Source of the DNA: GCA-2731375 sp046582635
Lineage (GTDB): Bacteria; Pseudomonadota; Alphaproteobacteria; GCA-2731375
Assembly: GCA_046582635.1 (NCBI GenBank)
Contig: JAYGEA010000065.1
Span: 1 to 12,443, forward strand
Reading direction: 5' to 3'
DNA length: 12,443 nucleotides
The notes below the pieces were generated by a model. That model saw only the letters and a list, made by a program, of their open reading frames with translations. It had not been told where the DNA came from and did not search any database. The position numbers and the translations under genes were made by a program. Of the stretch, positions 6,591 through 12,443 are shown piece after piece. Numbering within the stretch: the stretch's first letter is position 1; each line of letters opens with the position of its first letter.

Positions 6591-7508
6591 CCATGATCGG
6601 CTTTGGGCGCGGATACGGTCCATGTCGCGGATCGACAATTGACCACGCAATTTCCCGAAATGCCACTCCGCCAAGCTGGGGTTCTGCACCGCGCCCAGCA
6701 GGGCCCAAAAAAAGGCCTTGGCCGGATCCAACGCGATCCCCTCGCCCAGCAAATACATGCGCGACAGCATCAGTTGGGCATCACTATTTCCTCCCTCCGC
6801 CGCCTGGCCAAAATAATAGGCCGAGATGGCCAGGTCCCGGTCCACGCCCTCGCCCCGGTAATAGACAAAGCCCAGATTGTATTTCGCCTTGTCCAGCCCC
6901 GCCGCCGCCGCCCGGTTGAACAAATCAGAGGCCCGGACCCAATCCTGTTTCACGCCCTTGCCGAAATAGTATAGGTAGCCGAGGTTGCGCACGGCCTTGG
7001 CATTGCCCATTTTCGCGGCGCGCCGGAACAAATTCGCGGCGATGGCGAAGTCCCGCTCAACGCCGCGCCCCCGCACATGAAGCTGGCCCAGATTGCGCAT
7101 CGCCTTGGCATTATTCCGCGCCGCCGCCCGCCGGTACCAGGCCGCCGCCGCCGTTGCATCCTGTGCAACGGCCTCGCCTTCTTCAAAATAAACGCCGACC
7201 ACGCGCTGTGCTTCGCCATGGCCCTGCGCCGCCGCTTTCCCGAACCGGACCAGCGCCGCGCCGCGATCACGATTGACGCCCTGACCGCGGTCATTCATCA
7301 GTCCCAGCCAATACTGAGCCTCCGCCAGGCCGGCTTCACCAACCTTTTGAAAGCTATTATCGGCTCGGCCAAAATAGCCTTTTTCATAGTCCTCATGAGC
7401 GAGCTTCAGATCAATGGTCTGCGCAGCCGCGCGCGGCACCATTATTCCGGCGCCGAGAAGGCCAACGAAAAGGGCGATAAAACAAAAATTTTGGATAATC
7501 CGAACCAT
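6576..7508 (-). CDS. Exported Sel1-like repeat (SLR/TPR-type) protein
   Basis: The 310-residue product starts with a signal peptide: MVRIIQN, hydrophobic FCFIALFVGLLGAGIMV, and a likely cut after RAAA at residue 29. Six Sel1 repeats of 35-37 residues follow from about 62 to 276. Each has the pattern A-x-x-x-LG-x-x-Y-x-x-G-x-GV-x-x-D-x-x-x-A-x-x-x-F-x-x-A-A, for example AKAVRNLGYLYYFGKGVKQD. A charged tail ends in SWNPKG. Sel1 repeats form helical solenoids that bind other proteins. In bacteria they are often periplasmic scaffolds, but no partner can be named here. No catalytic residues are expected. The start has only a weak upstream site. It is the first gene of the minus-strand row and is divergent from the luciferase-like gene. 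Confidence 0.9.
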   Translation of the reverse strand: MVRIIQNFCFIALFVGLLGAGIMVPRAAAQTIDLKLAHEDYEKGYFGRADNSFQKVGEAGLAEAQYWLGLMNDRGQGVNRDRGAALVRFGKAAAQGHGEAQRVVGVYFEEGEAVAQDATAAAAWYRRAAARNNAKAMRNLGQLHVRGRGVERDFAIAANLFRRAAKMGNAKAVRNLGYLYYFGKGVKQDWVRASDLFNRAAAAGLDKAKYNLGFVYYRGEGVDRDLAISAYYFGQAAEGGNSDAQLMLSRMYLLGEGIALDPAKAFFWALLGAVQNPSLAEWHFGKLRGQLSIRDMDRIRAQSRSWNPKG

Positions 7509-7692
7509 GAGCGCACTTTACGTTGCCTGTTGCCCGGGAACAAGTGAACCGCGTATCGGCGAAATTGATCAGGAATTATCCCGCGGCAAGACGGAATGCC
7601 TGGCCATGCCTGAATTTTCCGGGGCCGTTTTTTCCAGGCCCGGCAATCATGCTAAGATGGCGAAATTGTATCTAAGTACGGGAGGAAACATC
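7509..7692. promoter_or_regulatory. Divergent intergenic region with a possible extended -10 promoter for the plus-strand gene
   Basis: This 184-bp gap separates the starts of the Sel1 and luciferase-like genes and should carry promoters both ways. On plus, TGCTAAGAT at 7650-7658 fits an extended -10 box, with a poor -35 (TTTTCC) at normal distance. That would place the transcript start about 30 bases before ATG 7693. GGGAGG at 7680-7685 is the strong ribosome-binding site of that gene. I see no clear minus-strand promoter. Confidence 0.28.
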
Positions 7693-8724
7693 ATGGAATT
7701 TGATATCATGGCCAGAGCCTCGACCTGGTCCGACGCCGCCGAGTTGGCCAAACGCCTGGAAACCGGAGGCTTTTCCGGCATGCTGATGACGGAAGGCAGC
7801 CAAGTGCCCTGGATGGTTATCGCGGCGGCCGCCATGGCGGCGCCCAGCCTGCATTTTTCCACTGGTATCGCCGTGGCTTTTCCGCGCAGCCCCATGATGT
7901 CGGCCCAGATCGCCTGGGAATTGGCCCGCAATACCCAAGGCCGCTTCCGCCTCGGCCTCGGCAGTCAGGTCAAGGCGCACATTGTCCGCCGCTATTCATC
8001 GCAATTCGACCGGCCCGCACCGCAGATGAAGGATTATCTGAAAGCCGTGCGCGCCTGCCTCAAGGCCTTCCGCCGGGAGGGGCCCCTGCAGCATGAAGGA
8101 GAGTATTACAATCTGAGCCTGCTGCCCGAGCAATGGACGCCCTCGGGACATGACCATGAAGATGTGAAGATCGATATCTCCGCCGTCGGCCCCTACATGA
8201 TCAAGGTGGCGGGCGAGCTGGCCGACGGTATCCACGTCCACCCCATGCATTCCATGCCCTATATCGATAATCGCGTCCTGCCGGGCCTGGCTGAGGGCGC
8301 CGCAAAGGCAGGACGCGCGCCCGCCGAGATTGACCTGATCGTCCCCGTCATGGCCATCCCCGGCGATAGCCCGGAAGAGCAGGCCACCGCGACCTTGAAG
8401 GCGAAAACCCAGATCGGCTTTTATGGCGCCACGCCCAATTATGCCTTTCAGTTCGAAGACCTGGGCTATCACGGCATGCGCGACATCCTACGCGATCACA
8501 TGCGCAGCGGCGACATGGACGCCCTGGTCGCCTTGATCGATGACGAGATGCTGAACCAGTTCGCCCTGCCCGCCCGCTGGGATGACATGGCCGACAAACT
8601 GATCGCCCGCTACAAAGGCAAGGCGGCGCGCCTGGTGATGTACCACGCGGAAGAAAGCATCCGCGAAAACCCGGCCAACATGGACAAATGGTGCGAGATC
8701 GCCCGCGCGGTGCGGGCTGCTTAG
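7693..8724 (+). CDS. Luciferase-like (LLM class) flavin-dependent oxidoreductase
   Basis: The 343-residue product is a TIM-barrel enzyme of the bacterial luciferase/F420-dependent reductase superfamily. Supporting stretches are the N-terminal WSDAAELAKRLETGGFSGM, the strand LHFSTGIAVAFPRSPMMSAQIAWELA and GRFRLGLGSQVKAHIVRRYS. The last is the phosphate-binding region and resembles the subfamily often annotated as F420-dependent TIGR03617. In a proteobacterium the cofactor could equally be FMN; the sequence does not decide. The substrate is unknown. I chose ATG 7693 because GGGAGGAAACATC stands directly before it. Longer in-frame starts (7657, or the far upstream open frame) lack a site. Its stop overlaps the stop of the convergent selenoprotein candidate by three bases (TTAG at 8721-8724). 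Confidence 0.9.
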   Translation: MEFDIMARASTWSDAAELAKRLETGGFSGMLMTEGSQVPWMVIAAAAMAAPSLHFSTGIAVAFPRSPMMSAQIAWELARNTQGRFRLGLGSQVKAHIVRRYSSQFDRPAPQMKDYLKAVRACLKAFRREGPLQHEGEYYNLSLLPEQWTPSGHDHEDVKIDISAVGPYMIKVAGELADGIHVHPMHSMPYIDNRVLPGLAEGAAKAGRAPAEIDLIVPVMAIPGDSPEEQATATLKAKTQIGFYGATPNYAFQFEDLGYHGMRDILRDHMRSGDMDALVALIDDEMLNQFALPARWDDMADKLIARYKGKAARLVMYHAEESIRENPANMDKWCEIARAVRAA

Positions 8725-9497
8725 CCGTCCCAGACTTCGTTCGGCAGGGGTAGGCCCGATAGTTCGCGGTCACCTATTGGCTGGTCGGCCGCGATCCCCA
8801 TGCCGTCGAGAATGAACAGCAATTGCCGCACATGCTGGCCGGTATGCCAAGTGGTCCGCTCCAGTGTTTCGTGCAGGGATTGCGGGCCGTAATAGGTCGA
8901 CACGGTCTCGGTGAAATCTGTCTTCTCGCCGGTCGTTTCCCACCAGGCCAGGAGGTTCAAACGCGTCACCTCGCCGTCATCGGCGATATCGGCGAAAGTA
9001 ACGAGGTAATCGCCGGGGCTTTCCCCCAACTTTTCGTAAGTTAATTCCTGGCCGGAGGCAACGCCAAGAAAGGCGCGGCTGATCTGGAACAGATGATAGG
9101 TCAAATCGCGATAGCTGCGCGGGCGGCCCGTCAACTGCGACTGCATTTCACTGTCGGGCAATTGCCGCAGATAGCGTTGCGCCGCGCTCAGGATCCAGTC
9201 CAGGCGCTGGATCAGCTCGCCAGGGGGCAACATACCAGGGCCCTGATCGTCCAGGCCAAGGAAAGCGCCGACATCCCGCAGGGACAGCCCCATGACATAG
9301 TCATTGCCCCTGGCCACCACGGGCACGGTGCGCACGCCTAGTTCCTGTAGTTGCGCCAGGCCGTCCGGGTCTGCCGCGACATTGATCGATGTGAAGTCAA
9401 CCGCACGGGCCAACAAATGCTCCTTCAGGCGGAGACAGCTGCTTCACCCAGGTTGCCAAAATACCCGGATCGTCTCGTTCATGTTTGCGGTATTCAT
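8721..9497 (-). CDS. Candidate selenoprotein: glutaredoxin-like domain with UxxC fused to a DinB-like domain (in-frame TGA)
   Basis: Read from ATG 9497, the frame gives MNTANMNETIRVFWQPG, then TGA (9446-9444), then SSCLRLKEHLLARAVDFTSIN and on to TAA at 8723, 258 residues in all. The TGA sits at residue 18, exactly where related glutaredoxin-like proteins have the first cysteine of WQPGCxxC. Cys21 remains, so selenocysteine insertion would give U18-S-S-C21. The thioredoxin fold continues properly with the cis-proline loop VRTVPVV (Pro59). The C-terminal part (about 95-235) looks DinB/YfiT-like, with possible metal-binding histidines at 135, 218 and 222. ATG 9497 has GAGAGG five bases upstream and overlaps the previous stop as ATGA, so it is the coupled start. 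The TTG at 9416 that a gene caller would choose cuts off the active site. A SECIS-like hairpin follows the TGA. The alternative is a nonsense mutation (TGC or TGT to TGA). Domain call is firm; selenocysteine is a hypothesis. Confidence 0.72.
9412..9443 (-). promoter_or_regulatory. SECIS-like hairpin directly after the in-frame TGA
   Basis: Numbering bases after the TGA, 1-8 pair with 25-32 (A-U, G·U, C-G, A-U, G·U, one C/U mismatch, U-A, G-C). Then U9 is bulged, and 10-13 (CUCC) pair with 21-24 (GGAG). The loop is GCCUGAA. A single bulged U on the 5' side below a short upper stem, and a G at the start of the loop, are features of the E. coli fdhF SECIS recognised by SelB. The loop begins 14 bases after the TGA, somewhat closer than in fdhF. 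Chance folding in GC-rich sequence is possible. Confidence 0.45.
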
Positions 9498-10672
9498 GAT
9501 GACCTCTCAAACCCCATGCGTTGAAACGTGCGTTCCCGTTTTTCCAGCCACCAGCCGTACTGCGGCGGCCACATCGCGAACTCCGGATCGGCGCCCAATT
9601 CCTGGGCCGCCTGCACCGGCCAGAACGGATTGTACATGATCTCCCGCCCCACGGCGATCAGATCCGCATCGCCTTGCCGCAGGATCGCCTCGGCCTGGGG
9701 GCCGTCCAGGATCAAACCGACCGCCATGCTCATCAATCCGGCCTCTCTCCGCACGGCGGCGGCATAGGGCACTTGGAAGCCCAGGCCCCGGGGAATCAGA
9801 TTAACCGTGGCGGATGCCGCGTTGCCGCCCGAGGAGCAATCGATGCAGTCAACGCCCAGGTCCTTCAACGCCTGGGCCAGGGCGATGCTGTCATCCAGTT
9901 GCCAACCGTCGTCGGACCCATCGACGGAGGATATGCGAAAGAACAGCGGTTTGCTTCCCGGCCATTTGCCGCGCACCTCCCGGGTGACCTCCAAGGCCAG
10001 GCGCATGCGGCCGGCCCGGTCACCGCCGTAGCCGTCAGTGCGTTTGTTGGATAGCGGCGAGAGGAAGGATTGCAGCAGATAGCCATGGGCGCCATGGATT
10101 TCCAGGCACTCGAAGCCAATCTCGTTGGCACGCGCCGCCGCCTGGCCGAATGCCGTGACGACGTCGCCGATCTCATCCTCGCCCAGCGCGCGGGGCACAA
10201 GCCAGCCGTCGGCGGCGGGAATGGCCGAGGCGCCGACCACTTCCCAGGGCACATCTCCCTGGGCAATATCCTCGTCAGTCAAGGCGCCCAGACCATTCCA
10301 TGGCCGTTGCGTCGCCGCCTTGCGGCCCGCATGGGCGATCTGGATACCAGGCACGGCACCATGCTGTTTGATGATATTGACCAACGGGGCCAGCGCCTTG
10401 GTTTGTGCATCATTCCATAATCCCAGACAGCCATGGGTGATCCGCCCCCGCGCCTCGACCCCCGTCGCCTCGACAAAAATGGTGCCCGCGCCGCCCCGGG
10501 CGTAAGCGCCCAAGTGCACCAGATGCCAATCGTTGGCGAGGCCGTCCGTGGCGGAATACTGACACAGGGGCGGCACCACGATCCGGTTGCGCGCGGTGAC
10601 GGATTTTATCGTGATGGGCTGAAATCGCAGGGGGCCAGCGTGCCCGCCGGCGCCCCATTTGTCCGAACTCAT
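9494..10672 (-). CDS. Old yellow enzyme family NADH:flavin oxidoreductase (YqjM-like)
   Basis: This 392-residue FMN enzyme reduces activated C=C bonds, such as enones, with NAD(P)H. It belongs to the YqjM/xenobiotic reductase A branch: PPLCQYSA carries the flavin-tuning Cys37, HAGRKA lies at 114-119, and the substrate-binding histidine pair is His193/His196 in EIHGAHGYL. The family stretch SFLSPLSNKRTDGYGG follows. The C-terminal flavin-phosphate region contains ADLIAVGREIMYNP, and the end (PPQYGWWLEKRE) is typical. The natural substrate is unknown. Start ATG 10672 follows GAGGAAACCAGTGT. The stop TGA overlaps the ATG of the glutaredoxin-DinB gene (ATGA), so the two are translationally coupled and may act together. 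A redox partnership is inferred, not shown. Confidence 0.93.
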   Translation of the reverse strand: MSSDKWGAGGHAGPLRFQPITIKSVTARNRIVVPPLCQYSATDGLANDWHLVHLGAYARGGAGTIFVEATGVEARGRITHGCLGLWNDAQTKALAPLVNIIKQHGAVPGIQIAHAGRKAATQRPWNGLGALTDEDIAQGDVPWEVVGASAIPAADGWLVPRALGEDEIGDVVTAFGQAAARANEIGFECLEIHGAHGYLLQSFLSPLSNKRTDGYGGDRAGRMRLALEVTREVRGKWPGSKPLFFRISSVDGSDDGWQLDDSIALAQALKDLGVDCIDCSSGGNAASATVNLIPRGLGFQVPYAAAVRREAGLMSMAVGLILDGPQAEAILRQGDADLIAVGREIMYNPFWPVQAAQELGADPEFAMWPPQYGWWLEKRERTFQRMGFERSS

Positions 10673-10800
10673 ACACTGGTTTCCTCATCACATCAGCGGT
10701 GATTTTACCGTTCTTAATCCCGATCATAACATAACCGCCATTGCGCACGGCAGGGGACAGGGGCCATACTGCGGCCGCAGACATCAGGGGAGGTTCGGGC
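10673..10800. promoter_or_regulatory. Divergent intergenic region between the OYE gene and the VOC pseudogene
   Basis: This 128-bp gap should drive the OYE/glutaredoxin pair on minus and the VOC gene on plus. On the minus strand TATGAT at 10728-10723 is a good -10 box, but the matching -35 is poor. On plus, GGGGAGG near 10788-10794 is the ribosome-binding site of the VOC gene. No clear operator palindrome was seen. Confidence 0.3.
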
Positions 10801-11134
10801 ATGCCGCTGGAATATATTGATCACTACAACGTTGTCACCACCGACGCGGCGGCTTCGGCAAAATTTTATGTGGATGTCCTGGGTCTGCGCGGGCGATCAA
10901 CCGGTTTTGCATTTGGTGGAGAAGGCGGAAATTCCCGACGGCACCGGCCGGGTCGATCATGTCGCCTTTCGCTGTACCGGCTATGGCGAGATCAAGCAAC
11001 GTTTGGAAGCAGCCGGGGTGGACTACATGGAACGGGTGGTGCCGAAGATCAACCTGACGCAACTGTTCCTGGAAAGCCCCGACGGCCTGAAACTGGAACT
11101 GACCTTCACGGAAGACACCGTCGCCGCCGGCTGA
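10801..11134 (+). pseudogene. Glyoxalase/VOC-family dioxygenase-like gene, broken by an internal frameshift
   Basis: The reading starts in one frame as MPLEYIDHYNVVTTDAAASA then KFYVDVLGLR, a typical VOC N-terminus with metal-ligand His8. It then changes frame to GDQPVLHLVEKAEIPDGTGR, VDHVAFRCTGY, a segment with VDYMERVVP, and QLFLESPDGLKLELTFTED to TGA. The second half has the usual second metal region (DHVAF) and the final glutamate in LELTF. About 15-20 residues that normally separate GLRVGDRPPF from LYxGDQPVLHL are missing, so this is a deletion rather than a single-base slip. GGCGAT, expected at both ends of the missing part, remains once at 10892-10897. A GGGGAGG ribosome-binding site precedes the ATG. 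Without the deletion it would be about 125 residues, normal for small VOC enzymes. Confidence 0.82.
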
Positions 11135-11433
11135 TCCTGCCCGCCTCGCCGGCATGGCACGGTACGGCACCGATACGGCCGAACGCATCTTGGCCCGCTG
11201 GACTACGCGTGATGCCTTGCGCCGCGCCACGAAAAGATCCGCCCGCGCCTGAAGTTCTATTCAGCGGGCGCCCCAGCCGAAAAAAAATACATTTGCCTGG
11301 ATTGTCGGTTAATCCACTGGAAACCTATTTGACGTAATTATACCGAGCTTCATTGATTGGGACTCACGCAGGGCTTTCCAAGCTGGGGGATTTCTGAATC
11401 AATTGAGGTGAATCGTTTTACGGGAGGTTCACC
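11135..11433. other. Non-coding stretch between the VOC pseudogene and the IS630 transposase
   Basis: Of these 299 bases, the left half is GC-rich and holds a hairpin (11240-11270). The right half from about 11280 is AT-rich and includes the leader of the insertion sequence. IS630 elements insert at TA, and TA at 11341-11342 before CCGAGCTTCATTGATT is one possible edge. It is unproven because the other end is outside the window. I see no gene with a ribosome-binding site. Confidence 0.5.
11240..11270 (+). other. Stem-loop downstream of the VOC pseudogene
   Basis: CGCCCG (11240-11245) pairs with CGGGCG (11265-11270), and inside it CTGAA (11249-11253) pairs with TTCAG (11260-11264). A 3-base bulge (CGC) separates the stems and the loop is GTTCTA. 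It could end transcription from the VOC gene, but an A tract follows about 10 bases later rather than a T tract, so it is not a standard intrinsic terminator on plus. Confidence 0.4.
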
Positions 11434-12443
11434 ATGGGATCAGCGATTGCACTTCGAGATGATTTTTCGGCTCAGGATTTGCGTCGGCTTGCGAAGGCTT
11501 CGAAGGATGCAGATCAGAGCCGGCGACTACTGGCGTTGGCGTTGATCTATGCTGGCGGCTCGCGAACGGAGGCGGCATGGCTCGGCGCTGTTGAGCTTCA
11601 ATCGGTGCGGGATTGGGTTCTGCGGTTCAATGGGAAAGGGCCTGACGGTCTGATCGACCCCAAGGCGCCCGGCAAGCCCGCAAAACTCAATGATCACCAG
11701 CGTCAGGCTCTGGCAGCGCTGGTCGAGGCGGGCCCGATCCCTGCAATCCATGACGTGGTACGCTGGCGATTATCGGACCTTCGTCAATGGATCTGGCAGA
11801 CCTACGCCATCTCACTTGATGAAACGAATGTGAGCCGGGAGCTCAAGGGCTTAGGCTACGTCAAGATCACGGCCCGTCCCCGCCATCAGGCGCAAAATGA
11901 ACTGGTGCTGGAGGATTTTAAAAAAACTTCCCCGCCGAAGTGGCGGAAATCCGCGCCAAGTTGCCGGCCAACACCGCGATAGAACTCTGGTGGCAGGACG
12001 AAGCGCGGATCGGTCAAAAGAACAAGATCACCCGCCGCTGGGCACGTAAGGGGAGCCGGCCCAGGGCACCGAAAGATCAACGCACCAAGTCGGCCTATAT
12101 ATTCGGTGCCATCTGCCCCGCGCGCGGTGTCGGGGCCGCCCTCGTTCTGCCCCGCTGCAACACACAGGCCATGCAATGGCATCTCGATGAGATCTCATCC
12201 CAGGTCAGCCTGGGTGCCCATGCCATTCTCATCGTCGATCAGGCCGGATGGCATACCACCGACAAGCTGACGATCCCGTCCAACATCACACTTCTGCCCT
12301 TGCCGCCAAGATCGCCAGAACTCAACCCGGTGGAAAACGTCTGGCAGTTCATGCGTGAGAACTGGCTATCCAGCCGGATCTTCAAATCATACGACGAGAT
12401 CGTTACAATATGTGCCGAGGCCTGGAAAAAACTGACTGATCAG
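11434..12443 (+). CDS. IS630-family transposase, read by a -1 frameshift, 3' end cut by window edge
   Basis: The first frame, from ATG 11434 (GGGAGG upstream), gives the helix-turn-helix DNA-binding part: about residues 12-66 with RRLLALALIYAGGSRTEAA, then a second helical unit to about 145. That frame alone stops at 11982. Moving back one base at the A7 run (11920-11926) continues without a break as DFKKNFPAEVAEIRAKLPAN and into the catalytic domain. The DDE residues are Asp189 (WWQDEARIG), Asp269 (LIVDQAGWH) and Glu301 (SPELNPVENVWQ), as in the IS630/Tc1 superfamily. The joined product reaches 337 residues at the edge, and the family is about 340-350, so little is missing. The catalytic triad is complete, so the element may be active. 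Confidence 0.9.
11920..11946 (+). promoter_or_regulatory. Probable programmed -1 frameshift site of the IS630 transposase
   Basis: TTT AAA AAA ACT contains seven A's at 11920-11926. Slipping back one base joins KK to NFPAEV. Five bases further a stem CCGCC (11932-11936)/GGCGG (11942-11946) with loop GAAGT could act as the stimulating structure. A single-base loss in an A8 run would look the same. Confidence 0.6.

Noticed and set aside
5158..6642. 494-codon open frame on plus opposite the amidase
   Set aside because: It is a GC-rich antisense shadow with His/Gln/Gly-rich composition. The amidase on the other strand has complete catalytic motifs.
7414..7692. Longer N-terminus for the luciferase-like protein
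   Set aside because: The added part overlaps the divergent Sel1 gene start and is not family-like. ATG 7693 has a strong GGGAGG.
8721..9416. Shorter reading of the Grx-DinB gene from TTG 9416
   Set aside because: It has no ribosome-binding site, removes the redox motif, and ignores the ATGA-coupled start with GAGAGG at 9497. It is only what remains if TGA is always taken as a stop.
10801..11134. Programmed frameshift in the VOC gene
   Set aside because: There is no slippery sequence at the switch, and a stretch of conserved residues is missing, which fits deletion rather than recoding.
11154..11252. Possible 32-residue Arg-rich peptide on plus after the VOC pseudogene
   Set aside because: It has no ribosome-binding site, and the open frame is short enough to be chance in GC-rich DNA.
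1..12443. tRNA, rRNA, CRISPR array or replication origin
   Set aside because: I saw no tRNA-like cloverleaf, no regularly spaced repeats with spacers and no iteron or DnaA-box cluster. A selC tRNA-Sec was looked for by eye and not found.

Overview
The window looks like an accessory or decaying stretch of an alphaproteobacterial chromosome, most likely Rhodospirillales-like. This rests on GC-rich codon use, on dispersed palindromes of the 'GGATTGCCGGGTCAAGCCCGGCAATGAC' type described below, and on the enzyme families present. Both edges are cut-off transposase genes: the first codons of an IS5-family transposase on the minus strand at 1-57, and a nearly complete IS630-family transposase on the plus strand from 11434 that appears to need a -1 frameshift.

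Region 1 (58-2200) is patchy. It holds an exported, cysteine-containing protein of unknown function (295-1101), a 66-residue unknown protein (minus, 1153-1353), and a scar where a stub of a methyl-accepting chemotaxis protein runs out of frame into the last third of an enoyl-CoA hydratase gene. Two inverted REP-like palindromes follow.

Region 2 (2210-7508) is an intact minus-strand gene row that reads as an operon: exported Sel1-repeat protein, amidase, bifunctional NAD(P)H-hydrate epimerase/dehydratase, and malonyl-CoA decarboxylase. The Sel1/amidase junction is built from three copies of a 14-bp tandem repeat. It carries the stop codon of one gene and borders the ribosome-binding site of the next.

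Region 3 (7693-11134) is a redox and detoxification cluster: a luciferase-like flavin monooxygenase on plus, then on minus an old-yellow-enzyme reductase translationally coupled (ATGA) to a glutaredoxin-DinB fusion protein, and finally a frameshifted glyoxalase/VOC gene on plus.

The most interesting observation is in the glutaredoxin-DinB gene. Read from its coupled ATG at 9497, the frame is open over 258 codons except for a single TGA. That TGA falls exactly where the first cysteine of the CxxC redox motif should be (WQPG-TGA-SSC). A hairpin with a single bulged U and a loop starting with G begins directly after the TGA, as in bacterial SECIS elements. I read this as a candidate selenoprotein (UxxC glutaredoxin-DinB) that an ordinary gene caller would shorten by 27 residues, removing its active site. 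The alternative is a point nonsense mutation. The window alone cannot settle this, because no selenocysteine machinery (selA, selB, selC, selD) lies within it.
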